Shown: one piece after another, positions 38,459 to 49,578 of the stretch | Layout: every line of letters begins with the position of its first letter | Numbering within the stretch: the first letter of the stretch is position 1 | From: JALORV01 sp963754065 | Lineage (GTDB): Bacteria > Pseudomonadota > Gammaproteobacteria > Burkholderiales > Burkholderiaceae_F | NCBI GenBank assembly: GCA_963754065.1 | Contig: CAVWFH010000008.1 | Coordinates: 62,001-126,000 of the forward strand | Direction of reading: 5' to 3' | DNA length: 64,000 nucleotides | Notes under the pieces: model-generated | What the model saw: only the letters and a program-made list of their open reading frames with translations | Databases searched by the model: none | What the model was told of the DNA's origin: nothing | Made by a program: the position numbers and the translations under genes

Positions 38459-38485
38459 GACGCAGGCAGGACGCCAAAGCGGACA
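38459..38485 (-). promoter_or_regulatory. Predicted ECF promoter for peptide C
   Basis: Minus strand TGTCCGCTTT (38485-38476), 13 bases, then CGTCCCTACCAGCAAGAG from 38462. It lies about 50 bases upstream of the ATG at 38408 and shares the downstream CAAGAG with copies B and D. Confidence 0.6.
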
Positions 38486-38528
38486 TGGGCCGGAGAATTC
38501 GGCGCGCCGGGCCGCGCCCGGCCACCGG

Positions 38529-41506
38529 TCAGAACGCCATGCCGGCGGCCAGTGCCTTGTGGTACGAGACCGGCGACTTCGCCAGCGCCTGTCTGGCCTG
38601 CGGGACCATCCAGTCGCCGCGCTTGTCGCCGGCGGCCTGGTAGGCCCGGCCGAACCAGTACAGCGCTTCGGCGGTATAGGGACTCGCCGGCTGCGTCGAC
38701 AGCCAGCCGCCGTAGTTGTCGCGCGTCACCTCGATCGCTTCGGCGCCGCGTCCGGACGCGATCATCACGCGTGCAAAGGCGAGAGGGAAGCGCGGATCGC
38801 CCTCCGTCTTCGGAGCGAGCTTCATGCGCTCGTCCAGCGTCGCGCGCGCCTCCTCGAGCCGGCCCGCGTCGAGCTGGACAAGGCCGCCTTGGCCGAAAGC
38901 GCGCGGTGCTCGCAGTCTGCGCCCGGCGCGAAGCGCAGGATCGCGCGACAGCGTTCGGCCGAAGGTATGCGCGGCCTTGATCGCCTCGTCGTAGCGGCCG
39001 AGCTGACGCAGCGCGTCGCTGTAACAGATCCAGATCGCTCCCTGATTCGGCGTCAGCCGGTCGATCCTCGCGTAGATCGGCGTTGAAGTCTGCGATCAGC
39101 GGCTCGGCTACGCGTCGACGGCGTCCGCCGCGTCACCGCGCTGCATCAGCTGGCAGACGCGACCGAGGCGCAGGCCGGCCGTGCGGCGGTCGCGGATTGC
39201 CTGCTTCGGGAAGGCCTGCACGTTCTCGATCGCCTTCTGGTAGTAGCGTTCGGCGGCCTCGACGTCCCGTGCGCCGAGTCGACCAGTCCCACGCTGCAAT
39301 TGCACGATCCAGCAGGTTGGTCGAGGGCGGCCGCTCGCGGAGGGCCGCGATGTCGTAGGCGTCGTGCACCCAGCCAAACGCCGTCTTGTCGTCGACTCGC
39401 GCCGAGACAGTCGGCGATGCCCTCGTAGGATCGCTTCGAGCAGGAACTGGTCGGGCCGTGGGACTGCGCACGCGCCGAGTTGGCCGGCCACAGGCGTGTC
39501 GAGCCCCTCGGGGACGCTTGCCGGTGGCGCAGTCAAGGACCGGCCTGGACGACGCTCGCGTTGAGATACTCGACGCTTTCGATCACGGCGCCATCGTCGC
39601 GCGCCCGCGCGTGCTCCATCGCCGTCGCCAGGATCGGCTAGCGCGCGCTTCAGGGCCCTGTCGCAGGTCGACCAGGCGGCAGACCATGCGCGCCGCACGC
39701 AGGTGCTGCCGGCTGCCGGGGCCGAAGTGCTTGAGCGCGAAGCTCTCGACTTCGGCCACGCTGCGCGTGTCTCCTCTGGTCAGGTAATCCGGCACGCCGT
39801 AGTTCTGCGCCAGCTCGATGCGGATCAGCAGCGCGTCGAGCAGCAGGTCGGCGGCCGCGCTGTCGTCGGGTCTAGTCGGCGCAGCGTCTCGATGGCCCGG
39901 GCAAGCTGCTCTGCCGAGGCGGTCGAGACGATCAGGCTCGGGTCGGAGGCGCGCACCTGTGCGGTGAGCAGGGTGAGGTCGTTGGCGGGCAGGTGGGGCG
40001 TGGCCTCGTCGACGGCGCGTCTGGAACACGCGCTGGGCGGCTATCATTTCGCCGCGGTTCTTGTAGGCCTCGCCGACCGTGACGCGCAGTTGCAGCAGCT
40101 GGTCCGGGCGAGCCGTGGAACTCGTGGTCGATGCGCTGCTCGATGGCGTTGAGCATGGCCACGTCGGCGGCCTTGGTCTGGGCCGACTGGCGTTGGGGTC
40201 GGCGGTGCGGATCAGGCCCAGCACGAAGGTGTTGAGCGCGGTGGCGCGCTGCGCCTGAGTGCGCGCTTCGATGCCCTGCCACAGCGCCAGCGCCCAGGCC
40301 GTGCCCAGCGCCAGCACGATGGCGCTGGCCGCACCCACCGCCAGCGCGTTGCGGGCGATGAACTTCTTCAGCCGGTAGGCGCGGCTGTCGGGGCGGGCGC
40401 GCACCGGCTCGCCGTCGAGGTAGCGCTCCAGATCGTCGGCCAGTGCGGCGGCACTGTCGTAGCGCTCGTGCGGCTGGCGCTTGAGCGCCGTGGCCACGAT
40501 CGCATCCAGGTCGCCCTTGAGCGCGCGGGCACGCGCCTTGTCGCTGGCGATGGCGCTCGGCACGCGCAGATCGCCGGTGAGGATCTCGGCTTCCAGCGCC
40601 CGCGGCTCCTGCGATCGGTACAGCCGCGCCCCGGCGAGCAACTCGGCCAGCATCACCCCCAGCGCATAGACATCGGCGGCCACCGTGATCGGCAGCGCCA
40701 GCACCTGCTCGGGCGCGGCGTAGGCCAGCGTCATCGGACGTCCCGCCAGCCGTGTCAGCGCCGTCGCTTCGACTGGAGTGGCCTCACCTTCGATCAGCTT
40801 GGAGATGCCGAAGTCGAGCAGCTTCGGAGAACCGTCGGGCGTGACCAGCACGTTGGCGGGTTTGAGATCGCGGTGGATCACGAGCTGGCCATGGGCGTAG
40901 GCCACCGCGCGCACCACCTGCACCATCAGCCGCAGCACGTCCTTCAGCTCACGGCCCTGGCAGTACGCATCGATCGGCACGCCGTCGACGTACTCGAGCG
41001 CCAGATAGGGCCGGCCGCCGTCGGCGAGCCCCGCGTCGAACAGCACCGCAATATGCGGATGCTGCAGCCGCGCCAGGATCGCCCGCTCGCGCGCCAGGCG
41101 CTGGCTTAACCCATGATCGACCCACTCGGCACGCGGCAGCTTCAGCGCCGCGCGCCGCTGCATCACGCCGTCGGCCCGCTGCGCCACCCACACCGCACCC
41201 ATGCCGCCTTCGGCCAGCAGCCGCTCCAGCTGCCACGGACCGATCCGGTCGCCGGCCTGCTCCCGACGCATCGCAGCGATGGCCGCAGAAGCCAGCTGCA
41301 CCACCGGCTGCAGCGTCTGGCTGGTACCGTCAAAACCGCTGACGTCGCTCTGCGACAGCAACTCGACCAACATCGGACGCAGATCGTGGTCCCCGTCAGG
41401 GAGGCCACCCAGCCAGTTGGTACGGGCGTCTCCCTCCAGCTCGAGACCCTCGCTCAAGCAGGCGGTTGAGTCGGTGCCAGTCGGCCACCGTCAGCGATGC
41501 GTTCAT
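38529..41506 (-). pseudogene. Ser/Thr protein kinase with membrane helix and C-terminal TPR region (copy 1), several frame breaks
   Basis: Starting at ATG 41506 (MNASLTVADWHRLNRLL), the frame breaks near 41457 and then gives a complete kinase domain: LAEGGMGAVW, the lysine in AALKLPRAEW, VIHRDLKPANVLV, DFGISKL, AAPEQVL and DVYALGVML. A single membrane helix follows (about residues 385-405), then a helical, TPR-like region whose frame changes repeatedly (near 40195, 40120, 40020, 39880 and onward). It resumes cleanly at 38825-38529 with PYTAEALYWFGRAYQAAGDKRG. The intact product would have about 990 residues, with the kinase in the cytoplasm and TPRs in the periplasm. It is typed pseudogene because the printed frame is broken, but the motifs are intact and insertion-type sequence error is likely. 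Confidence 0.72.
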
Positions 41507-41682
41507 GGTTCAGATCAGTCAGCGCCAGGCCGCGTGTCGGCGACCGATCGACGAGCGCCGCGGTGATAGCTCACACCCCGTGTTGTCGTCAATCGGTTCG
41601 GCCGCCCGGTCCAATGGAAACTCCTGCGCGGCGCGCGGTGCGGCTCTGCGTGGGAGCCGGCGCCGGCGGCCGATGTCAGACG

Positions 41683-41853
41683 TCAGTGTTGCAGGCGGTC
41701 GACGACCTGAGCGATCGTCGTCGGCTTGACCTGCGCGGAAGCCAGGGCGGCCTTGTCCTCAGCGGCCAGCGAGACGACCGAGCTGAAGATCACCAGCGTG
41801 GTGGCGACGGCGGCGAATGCGGCAACGGCGTGCGGGATGTTCGACTTGGTCAT
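41683..41853 (-). CDS. Short exported peptide D (56 residues)
   Basis: The ATG at 41853 follows GGAGG. The product shows the family layout: PHAVAAFAAVATTLVIFSSV helix, then SLAAEDKAALASAQ, then a tail KPTTIAQVVDRLQH. It lies between the two kinase genes, downstream of copy 2 and upstream of copy 1, all on the minus strand, and has its own promoter-like motif. Function unknown. The repeated association of this family with the kinases is the main clue. Confidence 0.75.
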   Translation of the reverse strand: MTKSNIPHAVAAFAAVATTLVIFSSVVSLAAEDKAALASAQVKPTTIAQVVDRLQH

Positions 41854-41906
41854 GGTGTCCTCCAGTGGGCGGGAGTCAGTGCGGTTGACTGCCTCTTGCT
41901 GGTAGG

Positions 41907-41933
41907 GACGCAGGCTGGACACGAAACCGGACA
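41907..41933 (-). promoter_or_regulatory. Predicted ECF promoter for peptide D
   Basis: Minus strand TGTCCGGTTT (41933-41924), 13 bases, then CGTCCCTACCAGCAAGAG from 41910. It lies about 55 bases upstream of the ATG at 41853 and just beyond the end of the copy-2 kinase gene. Confidence 0.62.
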
Positions 41934-41985
41934 TCGGGACCTGAAATTGCAAACGGGAGTTCCGCGCCTCGCGGCGCCGGACGCC

Positions 41986-44973
41986 TTACGGCTGTTCGGC
42001 CAGCCGCCGATGCGACGCGACGGGAGACTTCGCCAGGGACTTACGCGCCTGCGCGACCATCCAGTGGCCGCGCTTGTCGCCGGAGGCGCTGTAGGCCTGG
42101 CCGAACCAATAGAGCGCTTCGGCCGTGTAGGGGCTTTCCGGACGCGAGGACAGCCAGTGACCGTAGGTCCGACGTAGCGGCTCGATCGCCTCAGAGGCGC
42201 GGCCGTCTGCGATGAGGATGCGCGGCTGGGCGAACGAAAGCAGGTCGAACAGTCCTCCTCGCGGGATCTTGTTCCGTTGCTCCATCATGTCCCGCGCTTC
42301 ATTCGTCCGGCCGGTGTCGAGGTAGATCATGGCCAGCGCTTCCAGAGCCCACTTGTCACAGCGGATGCGCGGCACAACGGCTGCTGTGGCGCGACACCGT
42401 TCGAGCATGGTGCGCGCGGACCCGGCGGCTTCGTCGTACTTGCCCTGCTGTCGTTGCGCGTCGGCAAGGCAGAGCCAGAACAATCCCTGGCCGGGCGTCA
42501 GTCGTCCCATCCGCGCGAAGTCAGCGTCGAACTCCGCTTTGAGCGATGCAGCCAGGGACTCTGCGTCCGTCGGCATCGCCACGCTTGGCCAGGTGACAGA
42601 CACGGTCCTGTCGTGTCGAACGCATCAGCCGGGCGCGCAGAGCGTCCTCGGGGATGGCGGCCGAGTTTTCGATGGCGGACCTGGTAGAAGCGTTCGGCCA
42701 TCGCCCAGTCGTATTCAGACACGGCCCAGCTGAATGCCAGTTGCGCCCGACGCAGCAGATTGGTCGACGGTGGCCGCTCGCGCGACGCCGCAATCGCATA
42801 GACCTCAGACGGCTTCGTTAGGGCTCGGTCGCGTCATTGCAGGCGGAGGAAATCAACGCCACCCGTTCGACAGCGCACTGGTCGGGCCGTGCGCGGCGCG
42901 AACGCTCTCGATGATTTGCCGCAACCTGCGCCTGCGACGTCGGCGACGCGGGTCTCGTCGCTGCAGAACCGTGCGACCTGCTCGGCGTTCGCCAGCAAGT
43001 AGTCGATGCTTGCGGCGACATCGGTCGCCGCGCGGCGCGCCTCGCCCAGGGCCGAGTCGACGAGCTGCACGCCCTCGGCGCGGTCCTTGATGCCGATGAT
43101 CCACTCCGCGAGCGAGCCGTACGGCACGCAACTGCTGGCGACTGCCTTCGCCGAAGGAGGCCAGCGCGATCGCATTGGCGTTCTGCAGCGCGTCGAGCCG
43201 TCGCTCGGCCGGCAGATAGGCCGGAACGCCGAACTGACTCTCCAGTTGATGCCGCGATCAGCAACGCATCGATCAGCAGCTCAGTCGGTGAGCGCGTTCG
43301 ATATCTCGCTGGGCACGGAGGACCTCGATGGTGCGCGTCGAGTTGCGCAGCAGTCGCGCTCGACACGATCAGGTCGGGTCGGCTGCGCGCACCTGTGCGG
43401 TGAGCAGGGTGAGGTCGTTGAAGGGCAGGTGGGCGCGGCCTGGTCGACGGCGTTCTGGAACACGCGCTGGGCGGCTTTCATTTCGCCGCGGTTCTTGTAG
43501 GCCTCGCCGACCGTGACGCGCAGCTGGAGCAACTGATCTGCGCTGCCGTTGAACTCGGCGTCGATGCGCTGCTCGATCGAGGAAAGCAGCGCGAGGTCGG
43601 CGGCCTTCGAGGCCTGTGACGGCGCGTGGATCGAACGTGCGGATCAGGCGACAGCACGAAGGTGTTCAGGGCGGTGGCGCGTTCGGCCTGGTTGCGCGCC
43701 GTCTCGGCCTGTTGGCGCGCCCGATCGGCCTGCCACAGCGCAGTGCCCAGCCCGATGCCCAGCGCCACCAGCGATGGCCGCCGACTGCGGCCACGGGCAT
43801 CCGGTTGCGGCCGATGAACTTGGCGAAGCCGATACGCGCGGCTGTCGGGCTGTGCCTTGACCGGCTGGCCCGCGAGGTAGCTTTCCAGGTCGTCGGCCAG
43901 GGCGGCGGCACTCTGGTACCGCTCGGCCGGATCGCGCTTCAGCGCAGTGGCGATGATCGCGTCGAGATCGCCCTTCAGCTGCCGGGCGCGCGGCTTGTCG
44001 GTGGCCACTGCGCTGGGCACGCGCAGGTCGCCGCTGAGCAGCTCGGCTTCGAGTTCGCGCGGGGTCGTGGCCCGATACAGCCGCGCCTCGGCCGCGCAGC
44101 TCGAACAGCATCACGCCGAGCGCATACACGTCGGCGGCGACGCGATCGGCAGCGCCAGCACCTGCTCGGGGGCGGCATACGCCAGCGTCAGCGGCCGACC
44201 CGCCAGCCGCGTGAGTGCAGTGGCCTCGGCTGTCGTCGCATCGCCTTCGATGCATCTTGCGAGATGCCGAAGTCGAGCAGCTTCGGCAGTCCACTGGCAG
44301 TCACCAGCACGTTGGCCGGCTTCAGATCGCGGTGGATCACGAGCTGGCCATGCGCATAGGCCACGGCTCGCACCATCTGGACCAACAGAGGCAGAGTCGT
44401 CCTTCAGATCGCGGCCGCTGGCACCACGCATCGATCGGCTCGCCGTCGACGTACTCGAGTGCCAGGTACGGCCGGCCGCCGTCGGCCAGTCCGGCGTCGA
44501 ACAGCACCGCGATGGCCGGATGCTGCAGCCGCGCCAGGATCGCGCGCTCGCGTGCAATGCGCTCGGCCAGGCCATGGTCGACCCACTCGGCGCGCGGCAG
44601 CTTCAGCGCCGCGGTGCGCTTCATCACACCGTCGGCGCGCCGCGCCAACCACACCGCACCCATGCCGCCTTCGGCCAGCAGCTGCTCCAGCTGCCATGGT
44701 CCGATCCGGTCGCCCGCCTGCTCGCGCCGCATGGCGGCGATGGCCGCAGAGGCGAGCTGCACGACGGGCTGCAGGGTCTGGCTGGTGCCGTCGAAACCGG
44801 TGGCACCGACACTCGTCAGCAGCTCGGCCAGCAGCGGTCTCAGGTCGCTCGCCGACTCTGGCAGCGCGGCCAGCCAGCTCGCGCGCTCCGAGGCTTCCAG
44901 CTCAAGCGCCGCCGCCAGCAAATCATTGAGCCGGTGCCAGTCCTGTGCGTGTCAGTGCGCGACTTGTGATCAT
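41986..44973 (-). pseudogene. Ser/Thr protein kinase with membrane helix and C-terminal TPR region (copy 2), many frame breaks
   Basis: This paralogue of the 38.5-41.5 kb kinase has the same order of parts. From ATG 44973 the N-terminus corresponds to DWHRLNDLLAAALELEAS, then LAEGGMGAVWLARRADGV, AALKLPRAEW, QLVIHRDLKPANVLV, DFGIS, AAPEQVLALPI and DVYALGVML, each intact but spread over several frames. A helix and TPR region follow, ending with PYTAEALYWFGQAYSASGDKRG. It lies 66 bases downstream of the sigma factor gene and has the CGTC-type motif in that gap. Typed pseudogene because no single frame is open. Every local block is well conserved, which argues against old decay. Confidence 0.7.
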
Positions 44974-45004
44974 GCGCGTGGGCGTAACTCTCCCTCACCG
45001 CAAA

Positions 45005-45031
45005 GACGTATTTCTGTTGGAAAACCGGACA
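45005..45031 (-). promoter_or_regulatory. Predicted ECF promoter for kinase copy 2
   Basis: Minus strand TGTCCGGTTT (45031-45022), 13 bases, then CGTC (45008-45005), with the same spacing as at the three peptide genes although the spacer sequence is unrelated. It sits between the sigma factor stop (45040) and the kinase ATG (44973). Confidence 0.6.
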
Positions 45032-45039
45032 GAAGCGTG

Positions 45040-45595
45040 TCAGCGTTTCAGCGAAACCGACAGCAGCAGCCGGGCGCGCTCCCAGTCGCGCCGCACGGTG
45101 CGTTCGTTCAGGTCGAGCGCTTCAGCGATCTCCTTCTCGCTCAGGCCGGCGAAATAGCGCATCTCGACCACCTTGCGCAGCCGCGGGTCGACCTTGTCGA
45201 GTTCGTCCAGCGCGTCGTTGATGCGGATGATGTCTTCGTCCTGGTTGCCGATCGAACCGGCGATCTCGGTGTTGAGCGTCAGGTTTGCATGGCCGCCGCC
45301 GCGGCGCTCGGCGTTGCGCTTGCGGGCGAAGTCGACGATGACTGAGCGCAAGCACCTGCGAGACGTAGGCCATGAATCGGCCGCGGCAGTCGAGGTCGAT
45401 GCGGCCGGCGCCGTGCAGCCGCAGGTAGGCCTCGTGCGCCAGCGAAGTCGTGTCGAGCATCGTCAACGGGCCGTTTTCGGCGAGCCGTGCGCGCGCCATG
45501 CGGTGGATGTCGGCGTACAGCAACTCAAAGAGTGCGTCGAGAGCCTCGCGGTCGTTCTCGGCGATGCGGTGCAGTAAGACGGTGACGTCGCTCAT
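45040..45595 (-). CDS. ECF-type RNA polymerase sigma factor (TIGR02999 type), frame broken by one extra base
   Basis: From ATG 45595, region 2 reads MSDVTVLLHRIAENDREALD through RGRFMAYVSQVL. One extra base at about 45350 breaks the frame; removing it gives SQVLRSVIVDFARKRNAERRGGG. Region 4 (FAGLSEKEIAEALDLNERTV, then RRDWERARLLL) follows to 45040. The span is 3n+1 bases, giving 184 residues. This type of sigma factor is typically encoded beside Ser/Thr kinases, and members of the ECF43 group are activated by kinase phosphorylation rather than by an anti-sigma factor. No anti-sigma gene is present here. The kinases downstream are the likely activators. Confidence 0.82.
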
Positions 45596-45819
45596 CGTCG
45601 CCCTTGAATTCCGTCGGGTGCGCGCATTGTCCACGGAAATGGACGTGCCGTGATCGGAGCCGTGCCGCGATGCGCGCCCGGCGTCGGCCCACTGCATCTA
45701 CCCCTTGACGGCGTCGGACGCCTTGGGCAATAAAGGCAGTCGCCTGAGGGGGCCGCAATATCGGACGGGGGGCCGCTTGTTTCAGCACATGCGGTGGCGG
45801 GGGCGCTGTTGCGGCTGCG

Positions 45820-48469
45820 ATGTGGTCGCGTCCCGCGCTTTGCGCGCGCATTGCGCACTGCGTGGCGGCCACCGCCGCAGGCACAGGAGCAGGGCGAGCC
45901 GTCGACCGCGACTCGAACGCGTCGTCGTCACCGGCTCGCACATCCGGCAGACCGACGTCGAGTCGGCGCTGCCGGTGCAGGTGCTGACACGCGAGGACAT
46001 CGAACGGAGCGGCGTCACCACGGTCGAACAGCTGCTCGAGCGCGTGCCGGCCAACGTCAATCCGTTCAATATCTCGCAGACGATCGGCAACCTGGCAAGC
46101 CCGGGACTGTCTTCGGCCAACCTGCGCGGGCTCGGCGGCGGCTCGACGCTGGTTCTGCTCAACGGTCGGCGTCTCGGCAACTACGCATTCGACGGCGCGT
46201 CGGTCGACCTGAATTCGATCCCGTTCGCGGCGATCGAGCGCGTCGAAGTGCTGAAGGACGGCGCCTCGGCCATCTACGGCACTGACGCGATCGCTGGCGT
46301 CATCAACTTCATCCTGCGCAAGGACTACCAGGGCGTCGAAGTCGCCGGCGGCTTCACTGCGACCCAGCACGGCGGCGGCAACGAGGGGCAGGTGAACATC
46401 ACGGCGGGCTACGGCGATCCCACGCGCGACGGTTTCAACGTCTTTGCGTCGCTGGCCTACCAGAAGCAGCAGGCCCTGCGCGCGATCGATCGAGATTTCG
46501 CGCGCACCGCGTACCGGCCAGACAAGGGTATGGACATCCTCACTCCGCTCACCTTTCCGTCCAACATCTTCGATCGCACGCGCGGGCGCATCTTGAATCC
46601 GACGGCGACCGACGGATGCCTGCCGCCGACGGCCATTCCGATTCGGTTCCCACCCGAACAACGATCTCGCCTGCGGCTACGACTACGCTGCGGCGATCGA
46701 CCTCCTGCCCGAGGTCGAACGAACGAGCGCACTGGTGCGTGGAACCTGGCGACTGAACGCGGACCTCGACCTGTTTGCCGAGGCGCTGGTCGGCCGCAAT
46801 CGGTTCGAGTCTGCCATTGCACCCAATGCAATCCCTCCGGTGACCTCGTTCGGCCAGTTGCGCTATCCGGCCGGCGGCCCGTACTACCCGACCGACTATG
46901 CCGCAGCCAACGACCTCGCGGGCAGCCTGTTGATCTCGTTCCGGGCCACCGAACTCGGCGCGCGCACAAATACGACCACAAGCGACACGCAGCGCTATGT
47001 GCTGGGCGCCGAGGGTCGGGCCGCCGGCTGGGACTACAGCGTCGCTGCCGTCTACAACTGGAACCAGCAGGAGAACGCCTACAGCGGCAGCTTCGTCTAC
47101 GCGAACCGGATCGTCCCGGCGATAGCGACCGGACTGATCAATCCGTGGGGACCCTCGGGACCGGAAGGGTCCGCGCTGCTCGCCTCGACCGCCTACAGCG
47201 GCACGCCACAGACCGCGGATGGAACGACATCGCTCGTCAACGCGTTCGCTTCGCGCGAGATCGCACAACTGCCGGCTGGCCCGCTGGCGCTTGCGCTTGG
47301 TGCCGAGGCGCGACGCGAGCGACTGTCCTACGACTGGGATCCTGAAGTGCTGGCCGGCAATTCGCCGCTCGGCGATCAGCTGAAGGCCATCAGCGGCAGC
47401 CGCAGCGTCTATTCGCTCTATGCGGAACTCGCGGTGCCGATCGTGCGCGGACTCGATGCCCAACTCGCGCTGCGCTTCGACGAATACAGCGACTTCGGCT
47501 CGACCACCAACCCGAAGGTCGCGCTGCGCTGGCAGCCGCTGCAGACCCTGCTGCTGCGCGGCTCGTGGGGAGAAGGTTTCCGCGCGCCGCCGCTGTACAC
47601 GCTGAGCGAGCCGACGGCGTCGGCTGGCATCACCATCTTCGAGGATCCCGTCCGATGCCCCGTGACCGGACTGGTTGACGATTGCCTGGCCTTCGTCGAA
47701 GTCTTTTCCGGCGGCAACCCGAACCTGCAGCCCGAGACCTCAACGCAGTGGAACCTCGGCGTCGTCTGGGAGCCGGTGCGCGGTCTGTCGCTCGGAGTCG
47801 ACTATTGGGCGATCGAGCAGAAGGGCATCATCGAGCCGCTGACGCAAGAAAATCTGATGCGGTACTACCAGCGCTTTCCCGACCGCATAACGCGCGGCCC
47901 GGTCGATCCGGCCTACCCCGAACCTGCCCGGTCCGATCGTTGCGATCGATATCTCCCCGCTCAACCTTGGTACCACGCAGACGTCCGGCGTCGATGTCTT
48001 CGCCAGTTGGCTGGCCCCGCCGCAGGACTGGGGCCAGGTGCGCATCGGCCTGCAGGGCACCTACGTGCGGCAATGGGAAACGCAAATCGACGGCGTCACC
48101 TATGTGTCACGGCTCGGTGACGCGACCTATGGCAACGCGGTCCCACGCTGGCGCAGCACGCTGACGCTGGACTGGAACCGCGGCCCCTGGGGCGCGACCC
48201 TCGCGCAGGTCTACTCCGCCGGCTACACCGAGCCGTTGCGGGATCCGGATTCCGGCACGCGACATGTGGGCTCGAGCTCGAGCTGGGATCTGCAGGGCCG
48301 CTACACCGGCTTCGCCGGTTGGCAACTGGCGCTGGGCGTGCGCAACCTGTTCGACGAAGAACCGCCATTCTCGCTGCAGAGCACCGCGTTCCAGGCCGGC
48401 TTCAATCCGCAGGCAGCCAGCCCGCTCGGCCGCGCGTTCTACCTGAACGCGACCTACTCGTATCGCTAG
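45820..48469 (+). pseudogene. TonB-dependent outer membrane receptor, several frame breaks
   Basis: After a signal-peptide-like start (ATG near 45820, uncertain) and a short AQEQGEPSTAT segment in another frame, the plug domain is clear: LERVVVTGSHIRQTDVESAL, NLRGLGGGSTLVLLNGRRLG and IERVEVLKDGASAIYGTDAIAGVINFIL. The barrel continues with GEGFRAPPLYTLSEP, GGNPNLQPETSTQWNLGVVW, and terminal strands ending in YLNATYSYR. The frame moves by +1 near 45880, 45915, 46650 and 47925, each move fitting one inserted base. The intact product would have about 880 residues. Large receptors of this type import siderophores, cobalamin or carbohydrates; the substrate is unknown. It is divergent from the sigma factor gene. 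Confidence 0.75.
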
Positions 48470-48585
48470 TCCGAAGTCGCGGTGCTGCAACGAGTGGGCC
48501 GCGGGCTCGACGTGAACGTTGCGGGCGCGTAAGGTCGCGCACGTCCATGGAATGGGGGCCGTAGCGGCCTCAACGAGGAACGGAT

Positions 48586-49486
48586 ATGAAACGATTGCTC
48601 AAATGGATCGCCAGAGCTCGTTGCCGTGCTGGTAGTGCTCGGGATCGCGCTGGTGGTCGCGGCCAACCTGCTGTTCGATCGCAAGCGCGAGCGCGTGACC
48701 AAGGTTGACGTCAAGGGCGTGACCGTGGTGAGCGATGACGCGACGCTGGCGCGCGGAAAGTATCTGTTCGCATCGCGCGGCTGCGGTGGTTGTCATGGCG
48801 CCAACGGGGCAGGACAGGTCTTCATCGATGATGCGGCCGGCGGCTTCCGGGTGCGCTCGCCGAACATCACACCGGCCGGCGTGGTTGCGAAGTACACCGA
48901 GGCCGACTGGGTGCGAGCGATCCGGCACGGAATCCGGCCTGACGGGCGGGCGCTGTTTGTCATGCCGAGCGAGGACTACAACCGCTTCACGGACGCCGAC
49001 ATCGCCGCGCTGATCGCCTTTGCACGCAGCCTGCCGCCGGTGCCGGGTGGCGCCGCCGAGTTCACCGTGCCGCTGCCGGTCAAGGCCCTCTACGCGATCG
49101 GCGTCGTCAAGGATGCCGCGGAGAAGATCGATCACAAGTTGCCGCCGGCCGCGGCCGTCGCTGAAGGGGTGACCCCCGAGCATGGCCGCTATGTGGCCAA
49201 CCTGTGCCTCGGCTGCCATGGCGACAACCTGTCCGGCGGCATGATTCCGGGTGGACCGCCTTCCTGGCCGGCGGCCTCGAATCTCACGCCCGGGGCCGGA
49301 ACGGTGATGACGACCTACGACACGGCCGACAAGTTGAAGGCCATGTTCCGCAGCGGCAAGCGCCCGGATGGCAGCGCGATCGCAGTGATGCCCTTCGAAA
49401 CGCTGCGCGAGATCAACGATACGGATGTCGCTGCGGTGCATGCCTACCTGAAGTCGCTTCCCCCGCGGCCGGCCGGCGGTCGGTAG
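48586..49486 (+). CDS. Membrane-anchored dihaem cytochrome c, frame broken by one extra base
   Basis: From ATG 48586 the sequence reads MKRLLKWIA. Removing one A at about 48613 continues it as ELVAVLVVLGIALVVAANLL, an N-terminal membrane anchor; as printed the frame breaks. The span is 3n+1 bases (299 residues). Two haem-binding motifs are present, CGGCH and CLGCH, each followed by a typical Met-containing distal region (ALFVMPSEDY, IAVMPFETLR). The resemblance is to cytochrome c subunits of membrane dehydrogenases. The redox partner is not encoded nearby. Confidence 0.82.
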
Positions 49487-49578
49487 CGCCACGTGGAGCA
49501 TGCAGCTGCGCGGACCTTGACGCGCGACGACGTGCGGGCCGACGCGAAGGGTGCGATGCTGCGCATCGGGAATCGCAC

